Assembly (NCBI RefSeq): GCF_900114615.1
Contig: NZ_FOTS01000049.1
Span: 1-38,106, forward strand
Length of the DNA: 38,106 nucleotides
Direction of reading: 5' to 3'
Source: Pelosinus propionicus DSM 13327
GTDB taxonomy: Bacteria; Bacillota; Negativicutes; DSM-13327
Numbering within the stretch: position 1 is the first letter of the stretch; every line of letters starts with the position of its first letter. The position numbers and the translations under genes are program-made. The notes below the pieces were generated by a model that saw nothing but the letters and a program-made list of their open reading frames with translations, did no database searches and was not told the origin of the DNA. This document shows, in pieces, positions 25,460 to 35,355 of this stretch.

Positions 25460-27358
25460 ATGGCAGTTCCTACTTCACCAGTCAGTCAAGAAGATTTATA
25501 TTTGTTTCATGAAGGCAGTAACTTTCGGAGTTATCAGTTACTGGGAGCTCATGTTTTAGAAGTAGATGGCAGGCAGGGAGTGCGCTTTACTGTATGGGCA
25601 CCCAATGCGCAGGCAGTGCGGGTCGTCGGAGATTTCAATGGTTGGCAGGGCGAACAGCATAAGATGGAGCGTGTTGAAGGATCAGGTATATGGTTGTTGT
25701 TTATCCCGGGGATTAAGAACGGAGACATCTATAAATATGAGATACAGACTGCGGAGGGACAGGTAATCCTAAAAGCTGATCCTTATGCCTTTTATGCTCA
25801 GCTTCGACCTGAAACGGCTTCCGTGGTATATAATTTGAACGGCTATCAGTGGAACGATGTAAAGTGGCAATCAAAAAAGAAAAAAACAGTAAATCAGCAG
25901 CCGCTATTGATTTATGAGGTACATTTAGGATCCTGGAGGCGGGGTGAAAACAATGCGGTGTTGACATATCGTGAATTGGCAGAACTCCTCCCTCAATATG
26001 TAGCTGCTATGGGCTATACTCACATTGAAATCATGCCAGTTGCAGAACATCCTTTTGATGGATCTTGGGGTTATCAAGCAACGGGGTATTACGCTATTAC
26101 CAGCCGTTACGGTACTCCGGAAGATTTTATGTACTTGGTGGATGTATGCCATGAATATGAAATTGGTGTGATCGTAGACTGGGTACCAGGGCATTTTTGT
26201 AAAGATAATCATGGACTTAGGCAGTTTGATGGTACTGCATTATATGAGTATGCTAATGTTCAGCGAGCAGAGAATAAGGGTTGGGGCACTGCCAATTTTG
26301 ATTTAGGACGTACGGAAGTGATAAGTTTCCTTATCTCGAATGCTATATTTTGGTTGGATGTGTATCATATTGATGGCATTCGGGTTGATGCGGTTTCTAA
26401 TATCTTATATTTAAATTACGGCAGGGAGGAAGGAGATTGGACACCTAACCCATATGGGGGGGATGGCAATCTTGAAGGAGCCGCTTTTTTGCGTAAATTA
26501 AATGAAGTTGTTTTTGCTCAGCGGCCGAATGTACTTGTGATGGCAGAAGAGTCAACCTCCTGGCCTATGGTATCTTGGCCGACCTATAGTGGCGGCCTGG
26601 GTTTTAACTTCAAATGGAATATGGGCTGGATGAATGACATGCTGCGATACATGGAAATTGATCCAGTTCATCGAAAATGGAATCATCACTTGTTAACTTT
26701 TTCGTTTATGTATGCTTTTTCGGAAAATTTCATTCTACCTTTATCTCATGATGAAGTGGTCCATGGAAAGAAATCGATGCTTAATAAAATGCCTGGTGAC
26801 TATTGGCAGAAATTCGCTAATCTACGTGCTTTTTATGGTTATTGGATGGCTCATCCAGGGAAGAAGTTGTTATTTATGGGCAGTGAGTTTGGTCAATTTA
26901 TTGAGTGGCAGGATCATGAGAGTTTGGACTGGCACTTAGTGGAGTCTCCAATGCATGGAAAGTTGCAGGAGTATTGCCGCAGGTTAAATCATTTTTATCA
27001 GCAGGAACGATCTTTATGGGAAGTAGATGGAAATTGGCAGGGCTTTGAATGGATTGACTGCAGCGATTATACGCAAAGTGTAATTTGTTTTATGCGTAAG
27101 AGTATCAGTCCAGAGGAGATGTTAATTGTAGTGTGTAATTTTACACCTATCGTACATTATGCTTATCGAATCGGCATACCTGCTGAAGGATTTTATCAGG
27201 AATGCTTTAATAGTGACTGGGAGGAGTTCGGGGGATCCGGACAAAAGAATATAGGAATATTAGCAGCTGAAGGGAAGGCTTGGCATAATCAATCTCACTC
27301 TTTGGAAATCACTCTTCCGCCGTTGGCGACTATCTATCTAAAAAAGATTAAAAAATGA
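25460..27358 (+). CDS. glgB: 1,4-alpha-glucan branching enzyme (GH13)
   Basis: GlgB cuts alpha-1,4 chains and rejoins them as alpha-1,6 branches. The 632-aa protein has a CBM48 domain (about 36-125; VWAPNAQAVRVVGDFNGW) and a GH13 catalytic domain with nucleophile Asp310 (DGIRVDAVSN), acid/base Glu363 (MAEESTSWP) and Asp431 (SHDEVVHGKKS). It has a single N-terminal module, as in Firmicute enzymes. GGGGAGG precedes the ATG. It lies between glgP and the second glgC-glgD pair. Confidence 0.95.
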   Translation: MAVPTSPVSQEDLYLFHEGSNFRSYQLLGAHVLEVDGRQGVRFTVWAPNAQAVRVVGDFNGWQGEQHKMERVEGSGIWLLFIPGIKNGDIYKYEIQTAEGQVILKADPYAFYAQLRPETASVVYNLNGYQWNDVKWQSKKKKTVNQQPLLIYEVHLGSWRRGENNAVLTYRELAELLPQYVAAMGYTHIEIMPVAEHPFDGSWGYQATGYYAITSRYGTPEDFMYLVDVCHEYEIGVIVDWVPGHFCKDNHGLRQFDGTALYEYANVQRAENKGWGTANFDLGRTEVISFLISNAIFWLDVYHIDGIRVDAVSNILYLNYGREEGDWTPNPYGGDGNLEGAAFLRKLNEVVFAQRPNVLVMAEESTSWPMVSWPTYSGGLGFNFKWNMGWMNDMLRYMEIDPVHRKWNHHLLTFSFMYAFSENFILPLSHDEVVHGKKSMLNKMPGDYWQKFANLRAFYGYWMAHPGKKLLFMGSEFGQFIEWQDHESLDWHLVESPMHGKLQEYCRRLNHFYQQERSLWEVDGNWQGFEWIDCSDYTQSVICFMRKSISPEEMLIVVCNFTPIVHYAYRIGIPAEGFYQECFNSDWEEFGGSGQKNIGILAAEGKAWHNQSHSLEITLPPLATIYLKKIKK

Positions 27359-27438
27359 GAGGAAGGTAGCGTCCTAGAAATAAAGATAAAGGTGCTGGAA
27401 TAAGTTATGAAAGACTTTTAATAGTAGGGGGCGTTATT

Positions 27439-28650
27439 ATGCACAAAAAAGCGTGTGTAGCTATGTTATTGGCAGGTGGACAAGGAAGTCGTCTTGGTAT
27501 TTTGACACAGAAACTAGCCAAGCCTGCAGTTCCCTTTGGCGGCAAGTATCGCATCATTGACTTTCCTTTAAGCAATTGCAATAATTCAGGCATTGACACA
27601 GTTGGTGTACTTACTCAATATAAGCCGTTAGCGTTGAATAGTTATATCGGTATTGGCAGTGCCTGGGATCTGGACAGAATGAACGGTGGTGTGTTTGTTC
27701 TTCCTCCTTATGTAAAAGAACAGGGAGGAGAATGGTATAAAGGTACGGCAGATGCGATTTGTCAAAACAGCAATTTTATTGACCGATTTAATCCCGAAAC
27801 CGTACTCGTATTATCTGGTGACCATATTTATAAAATGGACTATTCTTTAATGCTGGAGTACCATCAAAAGCAGAAGGCGGATGCTACCATTGCGGTCATT
27901 GAAGTTCCCCTTGATGAAGCTAGCCGATTTGGAATTATGAACACCGATAAGGAACAACGTATTATTGATTTTGAGGAAAAACCTGCGGAACCAAAAAGCA
28001 ATTTGGCATCGATGGGAATCTATATATTTAATTGGCCGGTTTTAAAGAAATATCTGTTTGAAGATGAGCTGAATCGACATTCAACTCATGATTTTGGTCA
28101 TGATATTATTCCTAAAATGCTGGCAGATAAGCGTAATCTTAAGGCCTATTCTTTCAGAGGATACTGGAAAGATGTAGGAACCGTAGAAAGTTATTGGCAG
28201 GCGAATATGGATTTGTTAGGAGAGAGGCCCGAACTAAACTTGTATGATTCAAAATGGCGTATTTATTCCTCGAATCCGCCGAGACCTCCTCATTATACTT
28301 CTGCCACGGCTAAAATTACGAATTCGATTATTGCAGAGGGATGTTTAATTTTAGGCGAGGTCGAGAATTCCATTCTTTTTCCCGATGTTTATGTTGGACC
28401 AGGTGCTAAGGTGAAAAATTCCATTCTTATGTCTGGTGCACATATTGAAGATCATGTTGTGACCGATAAGGCGATTATTGGGCGTAAAACTGTACTAAAG
28501 CAAGGAACTGTAGTAGCAGCGAAGAAGCTGGATGGGCAACAGAAGATAGTCGTATTGGATATTGATATGATTATTCCTCCTCATACTACGATTGAGGCAA
28601 GCCTATCGTGCAGTCCGCCAGAAGATGAGCTTTGTAAAAGGGAGGAATAA
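27439..28650 (+). CDS. glgC: Glucose-1-phosphate adenylyltransferase, copy 2
   Basis: This second GlgC (403 aa) is closely similar to the one at 17946-19133 and keeps all motifs: GGQGSRLG near the start, [15 protein letters not shown], the canonical [15 protein letters not shown] and a C-terminal beta-helix. The C-terminus is slightly longer, ending in a charged [13 protein letters not shown] tail. It follows glgB by 80 bases with an AGGGGGC site and precedes glgD copy 2 by three bases. Having canonical Lys where copy 1 has Asn, it may be the more typical enzyme of the two. Confidence 0.94.
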   Translation: MHKKACVAMLLAGGQGSRLGILTQKLAKPAVPFGGKYRIIDFPLSNCNNSGIDTVGVLTQYKPLALNSYIGIGSAWDLDRMNGGVFVLPPYVKEQGGEWYKGTADAICQNSNFIDRFNPETVLVLSGDHIYKMDYSLMLEYHQKQKADATIAVIEVPLDEASRFGIMNTDKEQRIIDFEEKPAEPKSNLASMGIYIFNWPVLKKYLFEDELNRHSTHDFGHDIIPKMLADKRNLKAYSFRGYWKDVGTVESYWQANMDLLGERPELNLYDSKWRIYSSNPPRPPHYTSATAKITNSIIAEGCLILGEVENSILFPDVYVGPGAKVKNSILMSGAHIEDHVVTDKAIIGRKTVLKQGTVVAAKKLDGQQKIVVLDIDMIIPPHTTIEASLSCSPPEDELCKREE

Positions 28651-28653
28651 GAT

Positions 28654-29772
28654 ATGATCGATTTAATGGGGATTATTAATCTCAATGAAGCAGAAGAACA
28701 TATAGGAGAGTTAAGCCGTTCTCGTTCATTGGCCTCAATTCCCTTTGCGGGGCGCTATCGCTTAATTGATTTTGTTCTGTCAAATATGGTAAATTCAGAG
28801 ATCTCTAACGTCGGGATCTTTATTCAGCATAAATATCGATCTTTGGTAGATCATTTACGTTCGGGGAAGGATTGGGATTTAGCACGAAAACGCGACGGAC
28901 TCTTTGTTTTACCGCCGGCTTATACCCGAACTCCGATGCAGGTTCATCGGGGTGATGTAGAAAACTTATACAGTAATTTAGATTATATTTATCAAAGCCG
29001 TCAGAGATATGTTATTATTGCAGGCGCCAACATTGTAAGCAATATGGATTATCGAGGAATCCTGGAATATCATAAAAATACAGAGGCTGATATTACCGTT
29101 TTATATACAAAGGCAAATTGCGGAACTCATGATTGTGTCAGATCTAATATTTTAGGACTTGGTCCGGAAGGGCGGGTTCTTAGTATAAGTGAGTTTAAAG
29201 ATACAGGCGGTTATCAAAATATGTCTATTGACATGTTTATTATGAAAAAAGACTTGCTGATCGAATTGGTAAATGGTTGTATTGCCCGTGGGGATTATGA
29301 TTTTGTAAAGCATTGTATTATTAAAAATGTTAAGAGATTAAAAGTATATGGATATCATCATCCAGGTTATGTAGCACGGATTAGCTCTCTGCAAAGCTAT
29401 TTTCAACACAGTATGGAATTACTCAATCCTCATATTTGGAAGGAGCTATTCTTCAAATCGGGATTGATTTATACAAAGGTGAAGGATGAAGCACCTGCAA
29501 AATATATTCATGAAACGGAGGTGACAAATTCTTTAATTGCCAGTGGATGTTATGTGGAAGGAAAGGTCGAAAATAGTATTTTATTTCGCGGCGTAAAAGT
29601 ACATAAGGGAGCATATATTAAAAATAGTGTTATTATGCAGAAGGGGAATATAGGATCAGGAGTGATTCTGGAAAATGTTATTTGTGATAAGGATGTCCAT
29701 ATTACCGCTAATAAGCAGTTAAAGGGTGAATACAGTTATCCCCTTGTAATAAAGAAAGGAAGGGTGATTTAA
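28654..29772 (+). CDS. glgD: GlgD-type glucose-1-phosphate adenylyltransferase subunit, copy 2
   Basis: This 372-aa GlgD resembles the copy at 19135-20250 over its whole length (SIPFAGRYRLIDFVLSNMVNS, SGKDWDLARKRDGLFVLPPA, NSILFRGVKVHKGAYIKNSV). It also lacks the GGxGxRL loop, so it is expected to be a modulating partner of GlgC. It begins three bases after glgC and ends two bases before glgA, giving a tight glgC-glgD-glgA block. Confidence 0.92.
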   Translation: MIDLMGIINLNEAEEHIGELSRSRSLASIPFAGRYRLIDFVLSNMVNSEISNVGIFIQHKYRSLVDHLRSGKDWDLARKRDGLFVLPPAYTRTPMQVHRGDVENLYSNLDYIYQSRQRYVIIAGANIVSNMDYRGILEYHKNTEADITVLYTKANCGTHDCVRSNILGLGPEGRVLSISEFKDTGGYQNMSIDMFIMKKDLLIELVNGCIARGDYDFVKHCIIKNVKRLKVYGYHHPGYVARISSLQSYFQHSMELLNPHIWKELFFKSGLIYTKVKDEAPAKYIHETEVTNSLIASGCYVEGKVENSILFRGVKVHKGAYIKNSVIMQKGNIGSGVILENVICDKDVHITANKQLKGEYSYPLVIKKGRVI

Positions 29773-29774
29773 CG

Positions 29775-31241
29775 ATGACAAAAGTATTAATCGCAGCCGC
29801 TGAAGCGGTACCTTTTGCAAAAACAGGTGGATTAGGAGACGTTATTGGTTCATTGCCGAAAGAACTAATAAAACAAGGTGTGGATGCCAGGGTTATTATG
29901 CCTAATTATCAAGATATCCCTGATAGTTTTAAAGCACAAATGATCTTTAAAAATCACTTTTTTGTCCAGGTTGGCTGGCGGCAGCAATATTGCGGGATTT
30001 TAGAATTTGTTTATGATGGTGTAACTTTTTATTTTACAGATAATGAATATTATTTTAAACGCCATGGCTTTTATGGGTATGGAGATGATGCGGAGCGCTT
30101 CGGTTTCTTTTGTCGTGCAGTGCTAGAGGCTTTGGACAAAATTGATTTTATGCCAGACATCATTCATTGTCATGATTGGCACACTGGAATGATTAGCGCT
30201 TTGTTAGACGCTCATTATCGAGAAAAACCAAAGTATAAAAAGATTAAAACGTTATTTACGATTCATAATCTAAAATATCAAGGCGTATTTTCTCAAGATA
30301 TATTACACGATATATTGAGTTTGGATTGGAAGTATTTCACTCCAGAAGGTGTAGAATTCCATAAGGCCGTTAACTTCATGAAAGGTGGCTTGGCATATGC
30401 AGATATGATTTCAACTGTTAGCAGAACGTATGCTCAGGAAATTCAAGATCCTTATTTTGGTGAAGAATTAGATGGATTTTTACGAAAACGTCAAAATCGT
30501 TTAGTAGGTATTGTAAACGGTATTGATTATACTGTATATAATCCAGCGACGGATAAACTTATTTCTAGTACATATGATGTGCAGAACTTAGAGAAGAAAA
30601 GCAAAAATAAGATCGATTTGCAAACCCGCTTGGGCTTACCTGTAAGGGAAGAGGTACCAGTCATTGCTATTGTGTCTCGATTGGTGAGTGCTAAGGGACT
30701 GGATTTAGTAGAACGAATGCTTCAGGATTTGGTGAAACAGGCGGCGATTGCTGGAAAGGATACTTATGACATTCAATTAGTGGTTCTAGGAACTGGCGAA
30801 GCGCGGTATGAGAACTTCTTTAAATACATGGCCTGGCAGTATCCAGGGAAAGTTTCTGCCAATATCATGTTTGATGAAGATTTGGCTCATCAAATTTATG
30901 CTGGCGCCGATATGTTCTTGATGCCTTCCTTATATGAACCTTGCGGTATTGGTCAATTGATTGCCATGCGTTATGGGTGCCTGCCCATTGTAAGAGAAAT
31001 TGGCGGTTTGCGCGATACGGTACGTTCTTATAATCAAGAGATCTGCGAGGGAAATGGTTTTACTTTTGTGAATTATAATGCTCATGAAATGCTCGATACA
31101 GTCAATTGGGCGTTACAAACATATAAGGACAAGGAATGCTGGAATAAAATCGTAAAAAACGCTATGCAAAGTGATTATAGCTGGGAAAAATCAGCAATGG
31201 AATATAAGGAAATTTATCAAAAATTAACAAAACAGATGTAA
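29775..31241 (+). CDS. glgA: Glycogen synthase (ADP-glucose, GT5)
   Basis: GlgA adds glucose from ADP-glucose to the growing alpha-1,4 chain. The 488-aa protein has the GT-B fold with the ADP-binding KTGGLGDV loop (Lys16), the HCHDWHTGM and TIHNLKYQG motifs, VNGIDYTVYNP in the middle and the C-terminal PSLYEPCGIGQLIAMRYGC active-site segment. Length is normal. It is the only glycogen synthase in the cluster, so both GlgC-GlgD pairs must feed it or another enzyme elsewhere. Confidence 0.95.
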   Translation: MTKVLIAAAEAVPFAKTGGLGDVIGSLPKELIKQGVDARVIMPNYQDIPDSFKAQMIFKNHFFVQVGWRQQYCGILEFVYDGVTFYFTDNEYYFKRHGFYGYGDDAERFGFFCRAVLEALDKIDFMPDIIHCHDWHTGMISALLDAHYREKPKYKKIKTLFTIHNLKYQGVFSQDILHDILSLDWKYFTPEGVEFHKAVNFMKGGLAYADMISTVSRTYAQEIQDPYFGEELDGFLRKRQNRLVGIVNGIDYTVYNPATDKLISSTYDVQNLEKKSKNKIDLQTRLGLPVREEVPVIAIVSRLVSAKGLDLVERMLQDLVKQAAIAGKDTYDIQLVVLGTGEARYENFFKYMAWQYPGKVSANIMFDEDLAHQIYAGADMFLMPSLYEPCGIGQLIAMRYGCLPIVREIGGLRDTVRSYNQEICEGNGFTFVNYNAHEMLDTVNWALQTYKDKECWNKIVKNAMQSDYSWEKSAMEYKEIYQKLTKQM

Positions 31242-31330
31242 TAGTAGAGATATGGCATCAATGAAGATAAAACTGCAATCCGCTCAAAAATCTTATCAGT
31301 ACGTATTTTCTAACGAGTGAGGGATGTAAT

Positions 31331-34300
31331 ATGAAGCAAGAATTAATTCTTCATGATTCACAATTGGATGTCTTTCGCAGCCCCTTTGGGGCTGTTTGTT
31401 GTAATCAACCTCTTATTCTGAAGTTGAAAATACAGAGTTCTGTTCCCCCTGCAAATGTTGTACTTCGATTATGGCTAGAGGAGCGGGGGGAAGAAAGAAT
31501 TCCAATGACGAGGGTGGAGGATTCAGGGCAGACCGTGTTCTATCAAGTGCAGATGAACGCTCCTTTAGCGCCTTGCATTGTTTGGTATTATTTTATGATT
31601 GAGCTGGAGAATTCAGTATATTATTATGGAAACCAGCCTGACCAGTTAGGAGGTACAGGGCGGCTATATGAGACAGAGCCTCCTAGCTATCAAATTACTG
31701 TATATAAGAAGGGAGCCGTTACTCCTGATTGGTTTAAAGGTTCCGTGATGTATCAAATTTTCCCAGATCGCTTTTATAAGGAAACAACAGATGGACAGGT
31801 TTTAACGGCGCCAAAAGGCAGTGTCTTTCATGCGTATTGGGATAACCATCCTTATTATATTCGTGATGCAGATACAGGAAGGATTGTATCCTATGACTTT
31901 TTTGGAGGCAATTTGCAAGGCGTGATTGCAAAACTGCCTTATTTAAAGGAACTTGGCATTAGCGTCATTTACTTTAATCCTATTTTTGCATCTTCTAGCA
32001 ACCATCGATATGATACAGGAGACTATAAAACCATAGATGCTATGCTTGGTGACAACCAAACTTTCGCGGCATTGTGTAAAAAAGCAAATGAGTACGGTAT
32101 TTCTGTAATTTTAGACGGTGTTTTTAGTCATACGGGCAGTGATAGCATTTATTTCAATAGGGAGGGTAATTATCCTGAGGTGGGTGCTTACCAGTCTAAG
32201 GAATCTGCTTATTATAATTGGTATCGGTTTAAAAAATATCCCCATTCTTATGAGGCTTGGTGGGGAATTGATACAATGCCTAATGTGGAAGAGAGTGAAC
32301 CTTCTTATATTGATTATATAATTGATGGGAAGGATAGTGTGATTAAGCAATGGCTTCGGCTGGGAGCCAAAGGATGGCGTCTTGATGTGGCAGATGAGCT
32401 GCCAGATGAATTTATAAAAAAGATCTATAAAGCCATGAAAAATGCGGACCCGGATAGTGTATTGATTGGTGAAGTCTGGGAAGATGCTTCGAATAAGGAA
32501 AGCTATGGAAAGCTCAGAAAGTATCTGCAGGGAGATGAATTAGATTCAGTAATGAATTATCCCTTCCGAGGGATTGTATTGGATTTTATCCTTGGCCGAA
32601 TGGATGCTTTTGAAGTCCATCGACGATTTATGAGCCTGGCAGAAAATTACCCGATTCAAAACTTTTATGCGATGATGAATTTAATTGGCAGCCATGATGT
32701 GACCAGGATATTAACCTTGTTGGGAGAGGCTCCATCTCCGGATAGTTTGACTGTTGCTCAGCAGGCAGTATATCGTCTGTCTACTGAAAAACGGCAATTA
32801 GGAATTGCTAGATTGAAAATATTGGTTCTATGGCAAATGACCTTTCCTGGTGTTCCCTGCATTTATTATGGAGATGAGGCTGGCGTAGAAGGATTCAAGG
32901 ATCCTTTTAATCGCGGAACCTATCCTTGGGGTCAAGAGGATACGGAATTGCTGGTATGGTATAAACAGGTAATTGCACTGCATAACCGTTATGATCTTTT
33001 TAAGGCGGGAGAGTGGATTTCACTGCCTGTCCATGAACAGGTATATGGATATATTCGCAAAATTAGTAATGGAAAGAATGTTTTTAGTCAATCGGCTCAG
33101 GATAACACAGCTGTAATCCTTTTGAACACCAGTGTCGATCAATCCATAATTGTGGAAATTCCGATTCGCAAGTGGTGCCATGGTGTTATGATCGATATAT
33201 TGAATAATGATCAGGAAATTCGGATTATAAAGGGAATACTGACCATATGTTTACAGCCTTTGGAAGGGAAGGTTTTGCTTCAAAGGGAAAAGAGCTTTTT
33301 TCCGCGTCAGGCAGGAATACTCTTACATCCGACATCGTTGCCTTCTAAATATGGTATTGGAGATTTGGGGCAAGAGGCGTATGAATTTATTGATTTTTTA
33401 CATAAGAGCAAACAGAAATTATGGCAGGTACTGCCTCTAAACCCTGTCGGAGATAGTCACTCTCCTTATCAGTGTCCTTCTGCCTTTGCAGGCAATCCTT
33501 TGCTGATATCCATAGATAAATTAGTAAATCAAGGACTTTTGACAGTAGATGACTTAGGACAGGTTCCCCAATTTAATGATGAGCAAGTAGCGTTTTCTGA
33601 TGTGAAAGAATACAAAGAATCCTTATTTCTAAAAGCGTTTACAACTTTTAAACAGCAGAGTAGATTGCAGGATTATGAACGTTTTTGCACGACGCATCAT
33701 AGCTGGCTTTTGGAGTATGCATTGTTTATGGCCCTAAAAAACTTTTTTAAGGGGCAGCCATGGCATCTGTGGCCTAGAGAGGTTTCTCTGCGGGAACCGA
33801 AAGCACTAAAAAAGTATAAAAATTTGCTAGCGGATGCTATTGACTATCATATCTTTTTGCAGTTTATCTTTTTTAGACAATGGGAAGACGTTAAGCAGTA
33901 TGCAAGGCAAAAGAATATCAGTATTATTGGAGATATTCCTATTTTTGTGGCTCACGATAGCTGTGATGTCTGGGCAAATCGGCAGCTCTTTGATTTAGAT
34001 GAAAATGGCAATGCGCACACAGTGGCCGGAGTTCCGCCTGATTATTTTAGTAAGACGGGACAATTATGGGGTAACCCTCATTATCATTGGAAGGAAATGG
34101 AGAAGAATGATTATCGCTGGTGGAGAGAACGGCTGCAGGTCTTATTTTCCTTAGTTGACATCGTTCGTGTTGATCATTTTCGTGGTTTTGAATCCTTTTG
34201 GGAAGTTCCTGCTTCAGCAGAAACTGCAGAGAAAGGGCAATGGGTAAAAGGCCCTGGAGAACGATTCTTTCGTATTTTGCGGCAATATCTAGGTCCGCTG

Positions 34301-34792
34301 CCTATTATTGTAGAAGATCTGGGAATCATTACTCCGGAAGTGGAAGATTTAAAATATGAACTTTCTTTTCCAGGTATTAAGGTACTGCAGTTTTTATTTT
34401 GTTATGATCAAGAGGGACGGTGCATACCGTTTACGTGTGAAAAAAATGTAGTTGTATATACCGGAACTCATGATAATGATACAATTAGCAGCTGGTATGA
34501 AAAACTTGTTGCAGAAGATCTGACATTAGCAAAATGTGTGCAGCAGGAAATTGGGCTAGATGAGAAAGATGGAATTGCTCCATATTGGAAATTCATAGAA
34601 TTCTTATATAAGTGTAATGGGGATACTGCGATTATTCCTTTACAGGATCTTTTGGGATTGTCGGATATAACTAGAATGAACCTTCCTGGCACTGTGGGCG
34701 GTACGAACTGGGTATGGCGGCTGAAGAAGAGACTTCTGACCAATGAGATTAGCAGCAAGCTGGCTGAACTTACAGAGAGGTATGCACGATAA
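31331..34792 (+). CDS. GH13 alpha-amylase/debranching-type enzyme fused to 4-alpha-glucanotransferase (GH77)
   Basis: Two enzymes are joined in 1153 residues. Residues about 1-125 form a beta-sandwich starch-binding-like domain. GH13 follows (about 130-580), with nucleophile Asp352 (GWRLDVADE), acid/base Glu381 (LIGEVWED) and Asp456 (IGSHDVTR); it resembles neopullulanase-type enzymes. From about 657 (RQAGILLHPTSLPSKYGIGD) comes a full MalQ/GH77 with Asp948 (VRVDHFRGF), Glu995 (VEDLG) and Asp1048 (THDND). Such fusions are known in Firmicutes as bifunctional debranching/glucanotransferase proteins. It probably processes limit dextrins left by GlgP. There is no signal peptide, so it acts inside the cell. 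Confidence 0.92.
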   Translation: MKQELILHDSQLDVFRSPFGAVCCNQPLILKLKIQSSVPPANVVLRLWLEERGEERIPMTRVEDSGQTVFYQVQMNAPLAPCIVWYYFMIELENSVYYYGNQPDQLGGTGRLYETEPPSYQITVYKKGAVTPDWFKGSVMYQIFPDRFYKETTDGQVLTAPKGSVFHAYWDNHPYYIRDADTGRIVSYDFFGGNLQGVIAKLPYLKELGISVIYFNPIFASSSNHRYDTGDYKTIDAMLGDNQTFAALCKKANEYGISVILDGVFSHTGSDSIYFNREGNYPEVGAYQSKESAYYNWYRFKKYPHSYEAWWGIDTMPNVEESEPSYIDYIIDGKDSVIKQWLRLGAKGWRLDVADELPDEFIKKIYKAMKNADPDSVLIGEVWEDASNKESYGKLRKYLQGDELDSVMNYPFRGIVLDFILGRMDAFEVHRRFMSLAENYPIQNFYAMMNLIGSHDVTRILTLLGEAPSPDSLTVAQQAVYRLSTEKRQLGIARLKILVLWQMTFPGVPCIYYGDEAGVEGFKDPFNRGTYPWGQEDTELLVWYKQVIALHNRYDLFKAGEWISLPVHEQVYGYIRKISNGKNVFSQSAQDNTAVILLNTSVDQSIIVEIPIRKWCHGVMIDILNNDQEIRIIKGILTICLQPLEGKVLLQREKSFFPRQAGILLHPTSLPSKYGIGDLGQEAYEFIDFLHKSKQKLWQVLPLNPVGDSHSPYQCPSAFAGNPLLISIDKLVNQGLLTVDDLGQVPQFNDEQVAFSDVKEYKESLFLKAFTTFKQQSRLQDYERFCTTHHSWLLEYALFMALKNFFKGQPWHLWPREVSLREPKALKKYKNLLADAIDYHIFLQFIFFRQWEDVKQYARQKNISIIGDIPIFVAHDSCDVWANRQLFDLDENGNAHTVAGVPPDYFSKTGQLWGNPHYHWKEMEKNDYRWWRERLQVLFSLVDIVRVDHFRGFESFWEVPASAETAEKGQWVKGPGERFFRILRQYLGPLPIIVEDLGIITPEVEDLKYELSFPGIKVLQFLFCYDQEGRCIPFTCEKNVVVYTGTHDNDTISSWYEKLVAEDLTLAKCVQQEIGLDEKDGIAPYWKFIEFLYKCNGDTAIIPLQDLLGLSDITRMNLPGTVGGTNWVWRLKKRLLTNEISSKLAELTERYAR

Positions 34793-34838
34793 TACTTAAA
34801 AAATATGGATATATAAAGGGCAATATTTGTAAAAACTA

Positions 34839-34868
34839 TTGACGAGGTAGAGGAGGAGATAGTAAAAT
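34839..34868 (+). promoter_or_regulatory. Sigma-A-type promoter of rrf2-cydA-cydB
   Basis: TTGACG (34839-34844) and TAAAAT (34863-34868) are 18 bases apart, close to consensus. Transcription should start near 34875, inside the dyad described next. Confidence 0.65.
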
Positions 34869-34870
34869 TA

Positions 34871-34905
34871 AATCAATACCGAACCGGTATGGTATGGTAT
34901 TGATT
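34871..34905. promoter_or_regulatory. Nested dyads, likely Rrf2 operator
   Basis: AATCAATACC (34871-34880) is the exact complement of GGTATTGATT (34896-34905). Inside lies a second dyad, ATACCG-AAC-CGGTAT (34876-34890). Both overlap the predicted start point just downstream of the -10, so a bound repressor would block the promoter. The Rrf2-family product encoded 19 bases further on is the natural candidate (inference). Confidence 0.6.
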
Positions 34906-34923
34906 GATAAAGGAGGTATCTAC

Positions 34924-35346
34924 GTGCAGTTCAACCAAGCCACTGACTATGCTTTCCGTGTCATTATGCATTTAGCAGAACTGCCAGAAGGAGAATTAGC
35001 CAATAGCCAAGCAATTGCTGAAGAGCAAAATATACCAGCAGGTTTTTTACAAAAAATTATGCGTTCTTTAGTTAAAGGAGAATTGGTAAAGTCCTATCGG
35101 GGGGTAGACGGAGGCTTTGTTTTGGCTATGCCATCTGAAAAAATCAGCCTCTTAGATGTAATTGAAGTCATGGAAGGGCCTTTGGATTTGCAACGGTGTT
35201 TAAAAGAAGATTCTGCCTGCACCAGAGGGGGCGGGGCAAAATGTTCCGTACATGCTTCACTAGCTGTGATTCAAGCAGATTTCACAATGGCTTTAAGTAA
35301 AGTTAATTTTGCTGAATTAGTGGGAAAAAATAAAGAAGAGAGGTAG
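34924..35346 (+). CDS. Rrf2-family transcriptional regulator with three cysteines
   Basis: The 140-aa protein starts with the typical MQFNQATDYAFRVIMHLA and has a winged helix-turn-helix (about 1-70, with IPAGFLQKIMRSL as recognition region). Cys92, Cys99 and Cys107 follow the dimer helix, in the place where IscR and NsrR bind an iron-sulfur cluster; the spacing here is C-x6-C-x7-C. The start is GTG 34924, seven bases after AAGGAGG; a longer frame from 34894 runs through the operator and lacks a site. It is nine bases from cydA, so it probably senses oxygen, NO or cluster status to control the oxidase and itself. Confidence 0.88.
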   Translation: MQFNQATDYAFRVIMHLAELPEGELANSQAIAEEQNIPAGFLQKIMRSLVKGELVKSYRGVDGGFVLAMPSEKISLLDVIEVMEGPLDLQRCLKEDSACTRGGGAKCSVHASLAVIQADFTMALSKVNFAELVGKNKEER

Positions 35347-35355
35347 GAGAACAAT

